A stretch of 64,000 nucleotides of DNA, taken from Campanula takesimana. Its lineage: Eukaryota > Streptophyta > Magnoliopsida > Asterales > Campanulaceae. The stretch spans positions 1,550,001 to 1,614,000 of the forward strand of contig JAOWBW010000016.1 in assembly GCA_026119855.1 (NCBI GenBank). Reading direction: 5' to 3'. Position 1 is the first letter of the stretch. Each line of letters opens with the position of its first letter. The translations under genes were made by a program, and so were the position numbers. The notes under the pieces are model-generated. The model was not told the DNA's origin, did no database searches, and was given only the letters and a program-made list of their open reading frames with translations. Below, piece by piece: positions 43,963 through 54,575 of the stretch.

Positions 43963-44624
43963 TGAAAGAAAATTAAGCGGCTAGGACTGTTCTGGGAATT
44001 GACCGACTGTGTGAACAACTGTGTATTCAAACGTGCTAACAGTTGTCCTGTCAGTTGGCGACGACCAGAAACTCAGAAACACAGAAACAAACGCAGCGGA
44101 AATTAAAACTGATTAAACACTTCAGCAAGAAATACCTTGCTGGAAAACTTTCATTACTAAAACTCTTTCAGAGTACAAAAGGATGAAAGAAACAAAAACA
44201 ATTAAAAGATCAAAACCTATTCTATCTTGAATAGACTAAACATAAAAATACTTGAGTTCTTGATGAACAAGAACCTCAAGAAAAAACAAAAAACTCTCTC
44301 AAAATATTCTGTGAATCCGTCAAAATCAATGAATGAGTCGGCTTGTATTTATACAAGGCTTGGCCGCTCCTTACACTCCAAGAAATCCTTCTTTCCATAT
44401 GAGAGTCTTCCTAAAATAAAACACCTAAAATACAAAATACTAACCAAAGATAAACATTAGTATGTTAGTCAAGTAAATCAAAATAATAATAATAATCCTA
44501 AAATAAACTATTCCTAAATAATTACAACTAATTCCTAAAATAAATAAACTCTAAATATATACATTTATTAAATCAGAATCACAAAGATACAAAACTAAAT
44601 ATAAGAGTATTTCATACTCTTTCA
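43963..44624 (-). repeat. 5' LTR of the minus-strand SIRE-like element
   Basis: 662 bp with the same ends as 29999-30660, and no difference from it noticed by eye. It is followed by the duplication gtttg (44625-44629). Confidence 0.87.
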
Positions 44625-44711
44625 GTTTGCATTTTGTATTCATTTCTGTTGAGTTTATCTTCATCACTTTAAATTCAACATACATTTACTATATCCATGT
44701 TCTTTTACAGG

Positions 44712-44951
44712 GGTAAGCTTATGATGCTAGCGAGAAACAAAAAGGTGGGATGAAGTGAACGGGTGTGGGAAGATGATATGAAGAAAGAGGAGGTACACTT
44801 TGATCACCATACTTATGGAGATCTTGTCAGAGCCTTCTTCTTAGACACTGGATTCCCGTCAGACACAATGAGCATCTATGATGAAATGAGGCAATCTCCT
44901 GCCCCTCCATTGTCAATGCCTTACCGCGTGATAATAAAAGGCCTTATATAG
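44712..44951 (+). pseudogene. PPR-like C-terminal exon with an in-frame stop
   Basis: After an acceptor-like cttttacag the frame reads KLMMLARNKKVG, meets a TGA, and continues for about 65 residues with WEDDMKKEEVHFDHHTYGDL, RAFFLDTGFPSDTMSIYDEM and YRVIIKGLI before a TAG at 44949-44951. The pattern (DHHTYGDLVRAFLxxGFPSxxMxIYDEM) is that of a last PPR unit and tail. It lies just past the SIRE-like insertion, so it may once have been the last exon of a PPR gene, possibly the one at 27630. The in-frame TGA argues for decay unless the exon start lies after it. Confidence 0.5.
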
Positions 44952-44964
44952 AAACCAAAGTCTG

Positions 44965-44982
44965 TCTCTCTCTCTCTCTCTC
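44965..44982. repeat. (TC)n microsatellite
   Basis: A run of about nine tc units followed by short ca-rich sequence, after the PPR-like exon. Confidence 0.85.
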
Positions 44983-45537
44983 GCTCACACACAAACACAC
45001 ACAGAGAAGAGTGCACTACGGTAGTTTTATGTGTGCATGTATATATGTTTTCTTTTGATACATTGAAGTATTTTTCCAATCAAAAACAAACTAATCCCTT
45101 ATAACCTCGATAGTTATAAGACTCCTCTCACCCATTACCATTGTCATTTTAAATGAGATGAGGCAAATGTAGACATAGGCAATTAGAATCCATGGAACTG
45201 CCAGATGAATGCAAATATACGTACATTTACATACATATATGTATATCTATGTATATGTATGTGTATATATATGCATAACACCCAAGAAAATTAAACAACA
45301 GAAGAAGAATAAAAAAAAACATCTGAAAATATTGACATGAATTGTTATAGTAAGAGTAGCACCAACCAATATCAGAATCAAGAGGTCACTAACATAAAGA
45401 AGTAGCATTTTTTTAAAAAAAAAAAAAAAAAATAGTAGTAAAGAAGTAGCAGTTAACCCTAGTTGAGAATCATGGATTATCCATCAAAGAAAAACAGAAC
45501 TAATGTCAATAATATGTACTATTCTTAATTTTTATAT
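44983..45537. other. AT-rich stretch, no gene
   Basis: It contains gtatatatgt-type simple repeats (about 45225-45270) and an A-run at 45414-45432. Nothing else recognised. Confidence 0.6.
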
Positions 45538-46193
45538 CTAGAGAATGGTGCAGAGGTATTCATGTTCAAAGCTGACTGCTACAAGCCGGCAATCATTGCA
45601 ACTTGCTGGAAGAGGCTTTGGGGGAGATTTAGGGGGCTCGGATTTCTTAGGCGGTCCCACACTTACAATCTCCGCCACCTTTCCGAGCCTCCTCAACTGC
45701 TTGATCACCGCCACTGGATCAACAATCCCAATCACTGTTAGCAATCCTTTCTCTTCATCAACTGTCACCTGATCAATTCCTGTCCATTTCATCACCCAAC
45801 ATAATATCAGAATGAAACCTTGATTACACACACACACACACACACACACACAAATATTATAAGGTAATTCTGAATGTATCCCAAAATTTATTTAACAGTG
45901 CAAATACTATGCTGGAAAAGGATTAAGGAAAAACTACGAAGAAATTAACAAGTACCTGCTAGTTTGGTGACGGCTCTGAGTACTCGTGTCTTGCATTTTG
46001 CACAATACATGCTCACTTTCACATCGATTTTCTGCAGATTAGCATTCGAACATGTTACCTTATTCATGTACGTAACAAAGAAGATGATAAAATGTAAAAT
46101 CTAACATCCAAATAAAATAACATAATATAAAGATTTACGCAGAGGATCAAGAAACTCATGGGACGGAGGACTATGAGGCATTACCTTAGCCAT
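45538..46193 (-). CDS. Heavy-metal-associated isoprenylated plant protein (HIPP), three exons
   Basis: The minus-strand exons are 46193-46185, 46031-45956 and 45779-45538, with GT..AG introns of 153 and 176 bp, giving 108 residues. The protein starts MAKKIDVKVSMYCAKCKTRV: an HMA domain with metal-binding C13 and C16 (CxxC) in the first beta-alpha unit, then GIDQVTVDEEKGLLTVIG and PVAVIKQLRRLGKVAEIVSV completing the beta-alpha-beta fold. A proline/lysine-rich spacer (PPKKSEPPKSPPKPLP) follows. The last four residues, CTIL, form a CaaX box; leucine at the end favours geranylgeranylation and membrane attachment. HIPPs bind heavy metals or act as metallochaperones and stress-related proteins. The first exon of only three codons before the HMA domain is usual for plant HMA genes. 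A (CA)n repeat lies in intron 2. Confidence 0.87.
45829..45852. repeat. (CA)n microsatellite in HIPP intron 2
   Basis: About 12 ca units. On the gene strand this is (TG)n, placed about 25-50 bases upstream of the intron 2 acceptor region, so length changes could affect splicing. Confidence 0.8.
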
Positions 46194-46340
46194 GGTTTAT
46201 CTCCTTCCAAAATTTGCAGAACCGATATTTTCCTGAATTTCAATAAAACTCTTCGCAATCCTTGATAATTTTTATCAGAAGGGTCAAATTATACTAATTC
46301 AAACAACAGAGGAAATGTTTGCCAAAGTCATATAGAAAGC

Positions 46341-46350
46341 CTTATATAGG
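46341..46350 (-). promoter_or_regulatory. Putative TATA box of the HIPP gene
   Basis: On the minus strand cctatataag lies about 150 bases upstream of the ATG, a good TATA match at a distance that leaves a 5' leader of about 110-120 bases. Confidence 0.5.
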
Positions 46351-46629
46351 CTATTTAGAGATCACTCGTCGTCAATGAGATAAGGACACGTACCTACACC
46401 GACACCATATCTCGTGCATTAATGCGCGGACCCCACGTCGGATAACTTGCGCAACAATCCCATCACATCTTTTTTACAGTGAAGTTGATAAAAGTAGGTT
46501 GTGGTTGTTACCTAGCACGAAGACATTTATTCTGAAGGTTGAAATAATTATAAGAACTACCATATACAAACAATCACTAGCTTGAAGTGGTCGTCAATAA
46601 CATCAGTATACCATTTATAGTAATTCATT

Positions 46630-47236
46630 ACTTGTTTATTGATATGTATGATGCGCGGAAATGAAATATTTTGTTGCATATATAGTTATTGATTCTGAAA
46701 TATACACGACACATCACAGGTCACAGATAAAAAAAAAAATCTTGAATAATAAGTTTGAGTTAGATTAAATTATCCTAACGAAAATCTAAAAGTTGTTATC
46801 GATAAACCTTCAACAATACTATCACAAACAACTTTTACATTTTCACTAGGATAATTAAATCTATCCAAACTTATTGTCCTTCAAAATACCTTCGTACTAG
46901 TAACTATGAAAAAGAGTATGAAGATCATTTTGGGACGGAGGGAGTATGACAATAAAGTCATTGACTGAGATGTGGTTCAAAAAACCCCACTCATTCTCTC
47001 TTCTCATTTTCTACCACACATTTTCCTTAGTTTATTATTTTTCCTTAGTTATCGTGCCCACCTCTTAGTTCTCAAGTGAGGTGGGACGGAGGGAGTATGT
47101 AGAAAGGAAACAGAGAAAATAAGGGGGTACGATTTAAGGGCATTTTGGTCATTATCAGATTATAAAAAACAATAGTGACAATTCAGAGAAGAAAAGAGAA
47201 AATGTGTGCTAAGGCCTTATATAGAGCCTTATATGC
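46630..47236. other. Relics of Stowaway-type MITEs
   Basis: Single Stowaway right ends (gggacggagggag) occur at about 46934-46946 and 47082-47095. The inverted words aaataagtttgag (about 46748) and its complement near 46866 suggest a decayed hairpin element. No gene seen. Confidence 0.5.
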
Positions 47237-47238
47237 TA

Positions 47239-47495
47239 CTCCCCCTGTCCTGGAAAGATAGTCTCATTTTGACCTTTTATGGTCAACAAAAATGAATTTT
47301 GACCAAACGTTGGTGTCAATCTAATCATCACAATAAAATTCTAAAATGTGTTATTGATAAATCACTCAATGATTAATCAATTACAACTTTTAGAATTTCA
47401 CTAGAATAATTAGATCGACACTAATGTTTGGTCAAAGTTTATTTTTATTGACCATAAAAAGTCAAAATGAGATTATCTTTCTGGGACAGAGGGAG
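47239..47495. mobile_element. Stowaway MITE
   Basis: The ends ctccccctgtcctggaaagat and atctttctgggacagagggag are inverted repeats, flanked by TA, 257 bp. Same subfamily as 19002-19256. Confidence 0.85.
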
Positions 47496-47622
47496 TATTT
47501 AGAGAGAAGTCCGTATTAACAATGAGATCAATGTGCAGGTCCTTGCATCGTAAAACTTCTTTCGTAACAATCCCGTTACATCTTTTTCGCAATGAAGATG
47601 CTAAAAGTAGTTAAATGATGGA

Positions 47623-47820
47623 CGCAAGGTTCTAAAAAGCGCTAGGCGGTCGCTAGGCGCCGCAGCAGCGCCTAGCGCCTAGGCGGGGTCTAAACGGAAC
47701 TTAGGCGGGACCGAGAATTTAGAAATAGTTATAATATCCTAGGCGGGACTTAGGCGTTGCATGAACGCCTAGCGCCTAGGCGAGGCCTAGGCGGCCTAGA
47801 CGGACGTCTTTTAGAACACT
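47623..47820. mobile_element. Short hAT-type MITE with cctaggcg-rich arms
   Basis: Both flanks carry atgatgga (47615-47622, 47821-47828), a perfect 8-bp duplication. The ends gttctaaaaagcgctagg and cgtcttttagaacact form inverted repeats over the gttctaaaa core. Its 198 bp are dominated by cctaggcg words with dyad symmetry. Confidence 0.82.
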
Positions 47821-47889
47821 ATGATGGAGTAGTAGCTAATTAACGATGCAGACGGATATTATATATTCTGAAAGGTAATGACATAATTC

Positions 47890-48576
47890 TGAAAGAGTAT
47901 GAAATACTCTTATATTTAGTTTTGTATCTTTGTGATTCTGATTTAATAAATGTATATATTTAGAGTTTATTTATTTTAGGAATTAGTTGTAATTATTTAG
48001 GAATAGTTTATTTTAGGATAATTATTATTATTTTGATTTACTTGACTAACCTACTAATGTTTATCTTTGGTTAGTATATTTGTTTTATAGGAAAGTTGGA
48101 CTCTTTACTTGGAAGGTGATTGGATGAAGAAAGATTTCCACATCAAAGACTTCATTCAACCTCCTATATATATGGCGTCAACATTCAGCCATTCTTCACG
48201 GATTCAGAGATTCACAAAGTGTTATTTTCGTTTTTGAGAGAGTCCTTGTGTTATTGAGGTTCTTGTTCATCAAGACTTCAAGGTATTTGAGTGTTTTCAT
48301 TTATTCTAGAGATCTAGAATAGTTTGATCTTTTCGTTGTTTGTTTTTCTTTCATTGTCTTGTATTCTGCAAGACCTATTTATTAATGAAAGTTTTCCAGC
48401 AAGAACTTGCTGAAGTGTTTAATTTTTGTCTTTAAAATTCCGCTGCGTTTCTGTGGTTTTCTTTACTGTGTTCGTCGTGTCAACTGACAGGACAACTGGC
48501 TTGACAACTGTGAGCACAGTTGTACTCACAGTTGGTCGGTTCCCAGAAAATAGTCCTAGCCGCTTAATTTCTTACA
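47890..48576 (+). repeat. 5' LTR of the plus-strand SIRE-like element
   Basis: 687 bp with TG..CA ends. It contains TATA-like ctatatatat (about 48163) and a cluster of caactgac and cagttg words near its 3' end (48480-48540). Confidence 0.87.
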
Positions 48577-48578
48577 AT

Positions 48579-48591
48579 TGGTATCAGAGCC
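48579..48591 (+). promoter_or_regulatory. Primer-binding site of the plus-strand SIRE-like element
   Basis: tggtatcagagcc follows the LTR after two bases, complementary to the initiator tRNA-Met 3' end. Confidence 0.85.
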
Positions 48592-48632
48592 TGGTCTCGA
48601 CATACTGAGATCGATCTTTGAAAGTGGTCATT

Positions 48633-50432
48633 ATGGACTGTACTCATACTCGTAATAAGCCGCCTACTCTAGATGGTTCAAACTATACCATTTGGAAGGC
48701 AAAGATGACTATGTACATCAAAAACATAGATAATCGTGCTTGGGTCAGCATTCTAGTGGGATATAAATCCCCTACCATGGAAGTGGCTGATCCAAAAGCT
48801 AAAGCTTCTGTGTCTGACGAAGAAAAGAAAGAAAAAAAATTTATTCCAAAACCCGAGCAAGATTGGAATGCGGAGGAAATTGCCCTTGCAAATTTCAATG
48901 CAAAGGCAATGGCCGCCATTTCTGATCACGTTGATTTTAATCTGTATCGGTTGTTCTCAAACCATACAGTGGCAAAAAATGCTTGGGACATTTTGCAACT
49001 CCATTGTGAAGGGTCCGATAGTGTTAAACAAACTAAGTTAAGAAGGTTGATGACAGAGTTTGAGAATTTGAGAATAGGAGAAGATGAGACAATTCAAAAT
49101 TATTCTGCTAAATTAATGGACATTTTAAATGAATCATTCGCATTAGGGGAATCCATATCCAATGCAAGGTTGGTTAGTAAAGTTTTAAGAACTCTCCCAT
49201 AAAAATTTAACATCAAAATCTCTGTCATTGAAGAAACTTGTGATACTCGGACCGTGAGTCTTGAAAAGGTTCTAAGTATTCTAACTACATTTGAATTAAA
49301 CCTTGAAGTGCAACAAACTAGCAAAGTAAATTCAATTGCTCTTGCTAGTGCTCTTAATGTGTCCGAAGATCTTGTAGAATTATCAAAGGATATTGATGAT
49401 TCAAACTTAGAGGAAGATGAATGTGACTTGATCTCAAAAAAATTCAACAAAATGTTGAACAAAAAGCGTCAACAAAGGTTTCCCAATAAGGGTATTGCTT
49501 CCTCCCCTAAGATTGAATCATTCAAGAAAGAAACAAGTAAGAACAAACCTTTTTCTGAAAACAAAGGATCTATTGAGTCCGTTCAATGTAGAGCGTGTTT
49601 AGGATTCGGTCACTATGCCAATGAGTGTGCTAACATACTCAAAAAGAGAGGGATGAGTTTTTCTGCAACCTTAAGTGATTCAGATGATGAAGATCAGACA
49701 GCAAACTTGTCATTTTTACGATCATCACAATCCTCCCTTTCTGACAGTGAATCTGACAGTAAAGATGAACAGTCAACTGTCAGCACAACTGTCAGCTCAA
49801 ATGGTACTAATGTGTATACCTGTTTTAACTCTACTTCTGCAGGTGAATCTGAAGAATCCAATCAGGAGGATGAAGATAGTGCAACCTATGAAGATCTGTA
49901 CAATACATATGTTGAGCTTCATGCAGATTGGTCTAAGCGAATGGAACAACTCAAGGCATTCAAGAAGGTAAATGAAAAACTCACATCTGATAATTTGAAA
50001 TTAAAGGCTGAGAATGAGAGGTTGTCGAGTGAAAGTGATACTCAAAAGGACTCCATAGCTAGGTTAGAAGTCATGCTTACCAAAAAGGACAATGAGTGTG
50101 AAAAGTATAAAAGCGATCTTGAAAAATAAACTATCACACTCACTAAACATAACAATGGCAAGGCTAAACTAGAAGAAGTCCTGAATATGGGAAATCGAGG
50201 AAAATCAGGAATAGGCTATGGAGATCCAAGTTTTGTTAAGGAAGGTGAGGGAACTTCGAAAAACAATGAGAGATTTAATGCTAATCACGTGTCTCCTCAC
50301 AAAAACAAAAGAAATAGAAAAAGGAGATACGTGTGTCACCATTGTTTTGCCCCTGGACATATACGTCCATTTTGTTACAAGTTGAAACAGGAACTTGGCT
50401 TGGAAAAGAACAGCAGCCACTTGACAAGATAA
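48633..50432 (+). pseudogene. SIRE-like gag with nucleocapsid, three nonsense codons
   Basis: The ATG at 48633 starts MDCTHTRNKPPTLDGSNYTI. One frame runs to 50432 and is broken only at 49200-49202 (TAA), 50127-50129 (TAA) and 50430-50432 (TAA). It contains the gag core (VDFNLYRLFSNHTVAKNAWD), a first knuckle-like CRACLGFGHYANEC, a coiled coil (LKLKAENERLSSESDTQKD) and the zinc knuckle CHHCFAPGHIRPFC. The frames of the minus-strand sister have other breaks, so the two copies decayed independently. Confidence 0.8.
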
Positions 50433-50533
50433 CTGTGGGCACAATCTGAAAATCAGTTGCCCTGTCAACCGCCCAGGCATCAGCAGGTCGAAAAAAAAAG
50501 ACTTGGGTAAGAAAGGACACTTTACAGTGTTAA

Positions 50534-51773
50534 GTGGTGTTTACCTCCTTCAAAAGTAGTGTGGAAGGAGCTTGGTACTTTGATAGTGGCTGTTCTCGTC
50601 ATATGACCGGTTCTCTTGAGCATCTCATAGATTATGAAGTCTTCAAAGGAGGAAATGTCAATTTTGGTGGAGGTGCTAAGGGAAAGGTCATTGGTAAAGG
50701 TACGTTGTGTGGTTAACGGCTTGCCAAATTTGCACAATGTCTTACATGTAGACGGGTTGAAAGCAAATTTGATAAGTATCAGTCAACTGTGTGATGATGA
50801 CTTATTTGTTAAGTTTGATAAGTACAAATGTGAAGTTTTTGATAACAAAAGTGTGTGTGTTCTTTCTAGCATTCGATCATCTGATCATTGTTACAAGTTG
50901 GTTGAAAATCATTCATGTTTTAACTCAATTTTTGATAATGCTCCTGATCTTATTGTCAATTGTGTTAAGGATGATGTTTCAGGTTGCACTTGGGAGCATG
51001 AAAGGATTAATGATGAAACTGAACCTAAATCCACGAAAGAATCTGCAGATGCACCAACTGTGAGGACAACTGACAGTCAAGATGAACAGTCTACTGCCAT
51101 GTCAGATGGTCAGACGGCAGCTGGTTCTGGTTCGGATTCTGAAATCGCTGAAGATCAGGTAAGAAGAGACAACGATGCTGCTGCAAGCATACAGGGAGAC
51201 CATCCAACTTCCCAGGTAATTGGGGGAGTGGATGAAGGAATAAAAACAAGAGGGAAACAAATAAATTACCGGGAATTAGTCGGTTTGGTATGGATGAAAT
51301 CCGCGTACCATCAGGTAAGCTCTTGTTGTTTCGTTGCTAGTTTTAAGCATGAGAATGAGTCAGAAACCTTAAAAGTTAATGATTTAATAAATGTCATGCA
51401 AGAGGAAGTGGTAAAATTTAAAAGGAAAGATGTTAGGTTCTTGGTTCGTATGCCATCTAATGCTGAATTTATGGGAGATGCTACTTGTTGTACTCATTTG
51501 TTGAGGATGAACCAAATAATCAAGGATTATGGTCTTAGAAGTGAAACATTGAATGTGTTTTGTGATAGTTTAATTGCTCAGAATTTTGCCCAGAATCCGG
51601 TACAACATTCCCGAACAAAGCACATAGATATTGGGCATCATTTTATTAGAGATCTCGTTGAACAAAAAATCATTACTCTTGAACATGTAAGCACAACGGA
51701 TCAACTTGCTGATATCTTTACCAAGGCTTTGGATTTCGAGAGATTTTCTCTCGGACTGTGTGATACCAGTTGA
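50534..51773 (+). pseudogene. SIRE-like protease and RNase H part, integrase/RT deleted
   Basis: WYFDSGCSRHMTG marks the protease in one frame (50534-50716). A frameshift near 50705 leads to the frame 50634-51773, with VLHVDGLKANLISISQLC, the acidic linker containing TVRTTDSQDEQST, and the RNase H-like tail IIKDYGLRSETLNVFCDSL to FERFSLGLCDTS. Integrase and RT are absent at the same place as in the minus-strand sister, so the deletion was inherited. Confidence 0.8.
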
Positions 51774-53267
51774 CTGCACAAGTGTGCAGACAACTGACTG
51801 CATCTGTATAATTGTATATTACAGTAACCACTAATCCAAAAAAAAAAAAAAAAAATAGTCTGCATTCATTCTATTTGTACGATTGTCTCTTGTGATCACT
51901 TGGTCTTCTTTAGTTCCTTGACTCCGAGTTTTGACCCTTGAATGTGAGATCCTTCTTAACTTGATAATAAAATTATCCTGTTAATTCCTCCGTGCTGTTT
52001 ATCATGAAGTGGGCACTTAATCTAAGGTTACGGGGAAAACAAGCTGCCTCCAGTCTTTGAAGTTACTACTCATTTAGGCAATGTGCTGACATGTATTCAT
52101 ACATAACTTGAGAATCAGTGTAACACTGTATTGTGAGAGTGAAAAGCTCCTCCCCGTAACTGATTCATAAGTCATAAGCCTTCAATGAGAGTGTTCTAGA
52201 GGCTTCATGATTGAAGGAAAATCTCATTGAATTCCTGTGTGTTGAAACCGAGTCATGGACTAAGTTGATCATACTATGTCACACCAAAATTGAGACAATC
52301 TTCACTTGTGTGTTTAGGCATAATTTTTCTAAGTTTTTTTCTCCCTTGGTATTTACATCAGCAAATTGAATTGTGGTTCTTCTTGTTAAAGATTTAATGC
52401 TTTCATGTGTTTAACGATAATCTAATGGCGTGATGTTCAAGTTTCATTGTACAGTTGGTGGAAATTGTGATACATTGTGGATAAAAGGATTCAGTTGAAT
52501 TTGGCAAGTTCTAATTCTGGGACGGATAATTTATCACAAAACATGGAAAAAGTTTGAATTTTAAAATCAAAATCCTTGGTTGTTTTGGAATTCAAATGGG
52601 TACTTCAATGTTTCTCGGTTCTCCTTACTCCTTGGCATTCCCGAGTTCTTAGGAAGAATCACTGTCCTCCCTTGATATTTCCTCCTTGTCCATTCTGGTT
52701 GTGAATTATGGTTTAGTATATCTTCTTCCTCATGCTTTCTAGCTTCATTTCTCTCATCTCATCTTGTTCTTATTCTGTAAATGCTCTCTCTCTAACATTT
52801 TTGCAGATAAATCTGAGAATTCAGGAGAAACTCTAAGTGATTGTGTGTGACACAAAATGATTGTTTGCCACTGCTCTGATCAAGCTCAGGCATTTTTGTT
52901 GTTAAGCATCCAGCTGGTGCTAAGCAACTTGTTCGTGAAACTGTGCGGACAACTGGACAGTCAACTGTACAGTCAATTGTACAGTCAACTAGTAAGTCAT
53001 CTGGTAAGTCTGCAGAACTCGCTGGTCTATAAAGGTTTGCTGCGATGTGAGTTGAGATTGATGATGCTCTTAGAGGTATTTTGTTGGGGAGATTCAAATT
53101 TAGGGGGAGTGGAAGATATTCGAAACTTTCTTTCTTTGAGTTTGATGGTTCCTCACAAAAGGGGGGAGAAAGATGTGTTCTAAGGGAGTAGAATCCATTG
53201 TACAAATTCAGGGGGAGAGATTATTGTTTTGGATGTTTTGATCAGAACCACAAAGATAGGGGGAGAT
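51774..53267 (+). other. Long non-coding 3' region of the SIRE-like element with polypurine tract
   Basis: No domain-bearing frame is seen. It holds cagtcaactg words (52965-52990), several aggggga tracts (about 53101, 53210) and the polypurine tract ataggggga-gat next to the 3' LTR (53254-53266). Confidence 0.75.
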
Positions 53268-53957
53268 TGAAAGAGTATGAAATACTCTTATATTTAGTTT
53301 TGTATCTTTGTGATTCTAATTTAATAAATGTATATATTTAGAGTTTATTTATTTTAGGAATTAGTTGTAATTATTTAGGAATAGTTTATTTTAGGATAAT
53401 TATTATTATTTTGATTTACTTGACTAACCTACTAATGTTTATCTTTGGTTAGTATATTTGTTTTATAGGAAAGTTGGACTCTTTACTTGGAAGGTGATTG
53501 GATGAAGAAAGATTTCCACATCAAAGACTTCATTTAAACTCCTATATATATGGCGTCAACATTCAGCCATTCTTCACGGATTCAGAGATTCACAAAGTGT
53601 TATTTTCGTTTTTGAGAGAGTCCTTGTGTTATTGAGGTTCTTGTTCATCAAGACTTCAAGGTATTTGAGTGTTTTCATTTATTCTAGAGATCTAGAATAG
53701 TTTGATCTTTTCGTTGTTTGTTTTTCTTTCATTGTCTTGTATTCTGCAAGACCTATTTATTAATGAAAGTTTTCCAGCAAGTAATTCTTGCTGAAGTGTT
53801 TAATTTTTGTCTTTAAAATTCCGCTGCGTTTCTGTGGTTTTCTTTGCTGTCTTCGTCGTGTCAACTGACAGGACAACTATCTTGACAACTGCGAGCACAG
53901 TTGTACTCACAGTTGGTCGGTTCCCAAAAAACAGTCCTAGCCGCTTAATTTCTTTCA
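53268..53957 (+). repeat. 3' LTR of the plus-strand SIRE-like element
   Basis: 690 bp with a three-base insertion relative to the 5' LTR (agcaagtaattcttgctg versus agcaagaacttgctg) and about ten substitutions. Confidence 0.87.
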
Positions 53958-53984
53958 AATTCTAACAACAAGTATATACTAAAA

Positions 53985-54105
53985 CAATTGCTTCAGAAAA
54001 GCGGGTGATATGTAAAGCATTAAAATCAAATTCTTTGTACAATTCTTCACGTCGTGCTACATTTGGTTCTTGAGTTGCTGCCACTTTTACGTGTAGATAG
54101 TGATT
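53985..54105 (-). other. Possible orphan exon, function unknown
   Basis: On the minus strand, after an acceptor-like gtaacatttcag, about 35 codons stay open (HYLHVKVAATQEPNVARREE, then LYKEFDFNALHITRFSEA). The composition looks protein-like, but I recognise no family. It could be a chance frame. Confidence 0.25.
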
Positions 54106-54417
54106 CTGAAATGTTACCAGTCACAAATCTTAAAAAATGAAAGGAAAAAAAAAAACAAAAAACTGCAATTTATACCATTGTTCTGTATATAACCATAATG
54201 CTAAATGAGAAAAGTAGCCAACTGAAGAAGAAAAAAAAAATAAAAAAATGAAAAACATTGACATGAGTTCTACAGTAAAATAATAAGATAGAATCATTCT
54301 TATAAATATGAATTAGAGGTCTTAAGTATCATTTAGTTGTTACAGATCACAAAATATCCATTAAATAAACAGAAGTAACAAATGCGAACGAATATTAAGA
54401 ATGCGTATTTCTTTGTA

Positions 54418-54575
54418 TCAGAGTATGGTGCAATTGATGGGGTGCTCGGGTGTAAGGCTTACGAGCTTTGCTGCCTTTCCTATCTTCCTCAGTCGTTTTA
54501 GAACCCGCTCCGGATCCACATCCCCTATTATTGTTAATATTCCCTTATGTTTATCCACTCCCATTTGCTCAACTC
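54418..54575 (-). pseudogene. Last exon of a second HIPP copy, upstream exons not found
   Basis: On the minus strand, after the acceptor gaatgaacag, 53 codons read GVEQMGVDKHKGILTIIGDV, PERVLKRLRKIGKAAKLVSL and end INCTIL, aligning with exon 3 of the HIPP gene at 45538 in the same phase and with the same CaaX box CTIL. The proline-rich spacer is missing. I found no exon with the CxxC motif in the 2.8 kb beyond 54575, so it is probably a truncated tandem duplicate, unless the first exons lie much farther away. Confidence 0.7.

Larger units (their letters stand above)
29999..44624 (-). mobile_element. SIRE-like Ty1/copia element, minus strand, non-autonomous, split by another copia element
   Basis: Two 662-bp LTRs (29999-30660 and 43963-44624) read tgaaagaaaattaagcgg to catactctttca. 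The flanks both carry gtttg (29994-29998, 44625-44629). Without the 8,565 bp added by the inner copia insertion the element is 6,061 bp. It keeps gag, zinc knuckle, protease and a C-terminal RNase H part but lacks integrase and most RT. By eye I found no difference between its two LTRs, so insertion is very recent. It sits 287 bp past the PPR stop codon. Assignment to a SIRE-like lineage rests on the gag type, the long 3' leader and repeated ggggga tracts. Confidence 0.87.
47890..53957 (+). mobile_element. SIRE-like Ty1/copia element, plus strand, non-autonomous
   Basis: LTRs at 47890-48576 (687 bp) and 53268-53957 (690 bp) begin tgaaagagtatgaaatactc and end with ttaca or ttca. The flanks carry aattc on both sides (47885-47889, 53958-53962). 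At 6,068 bp it is close to the 6,061 bp of the sister element at 29999-44624 once the copia insertion is removed, and it has the same gag-protease-RNase H layout without integrase and RT. Its LTRs differ at roughly ten sites by eye, so it is older than the sister. It separates the two HIPP copies. Confidence 0.9.
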
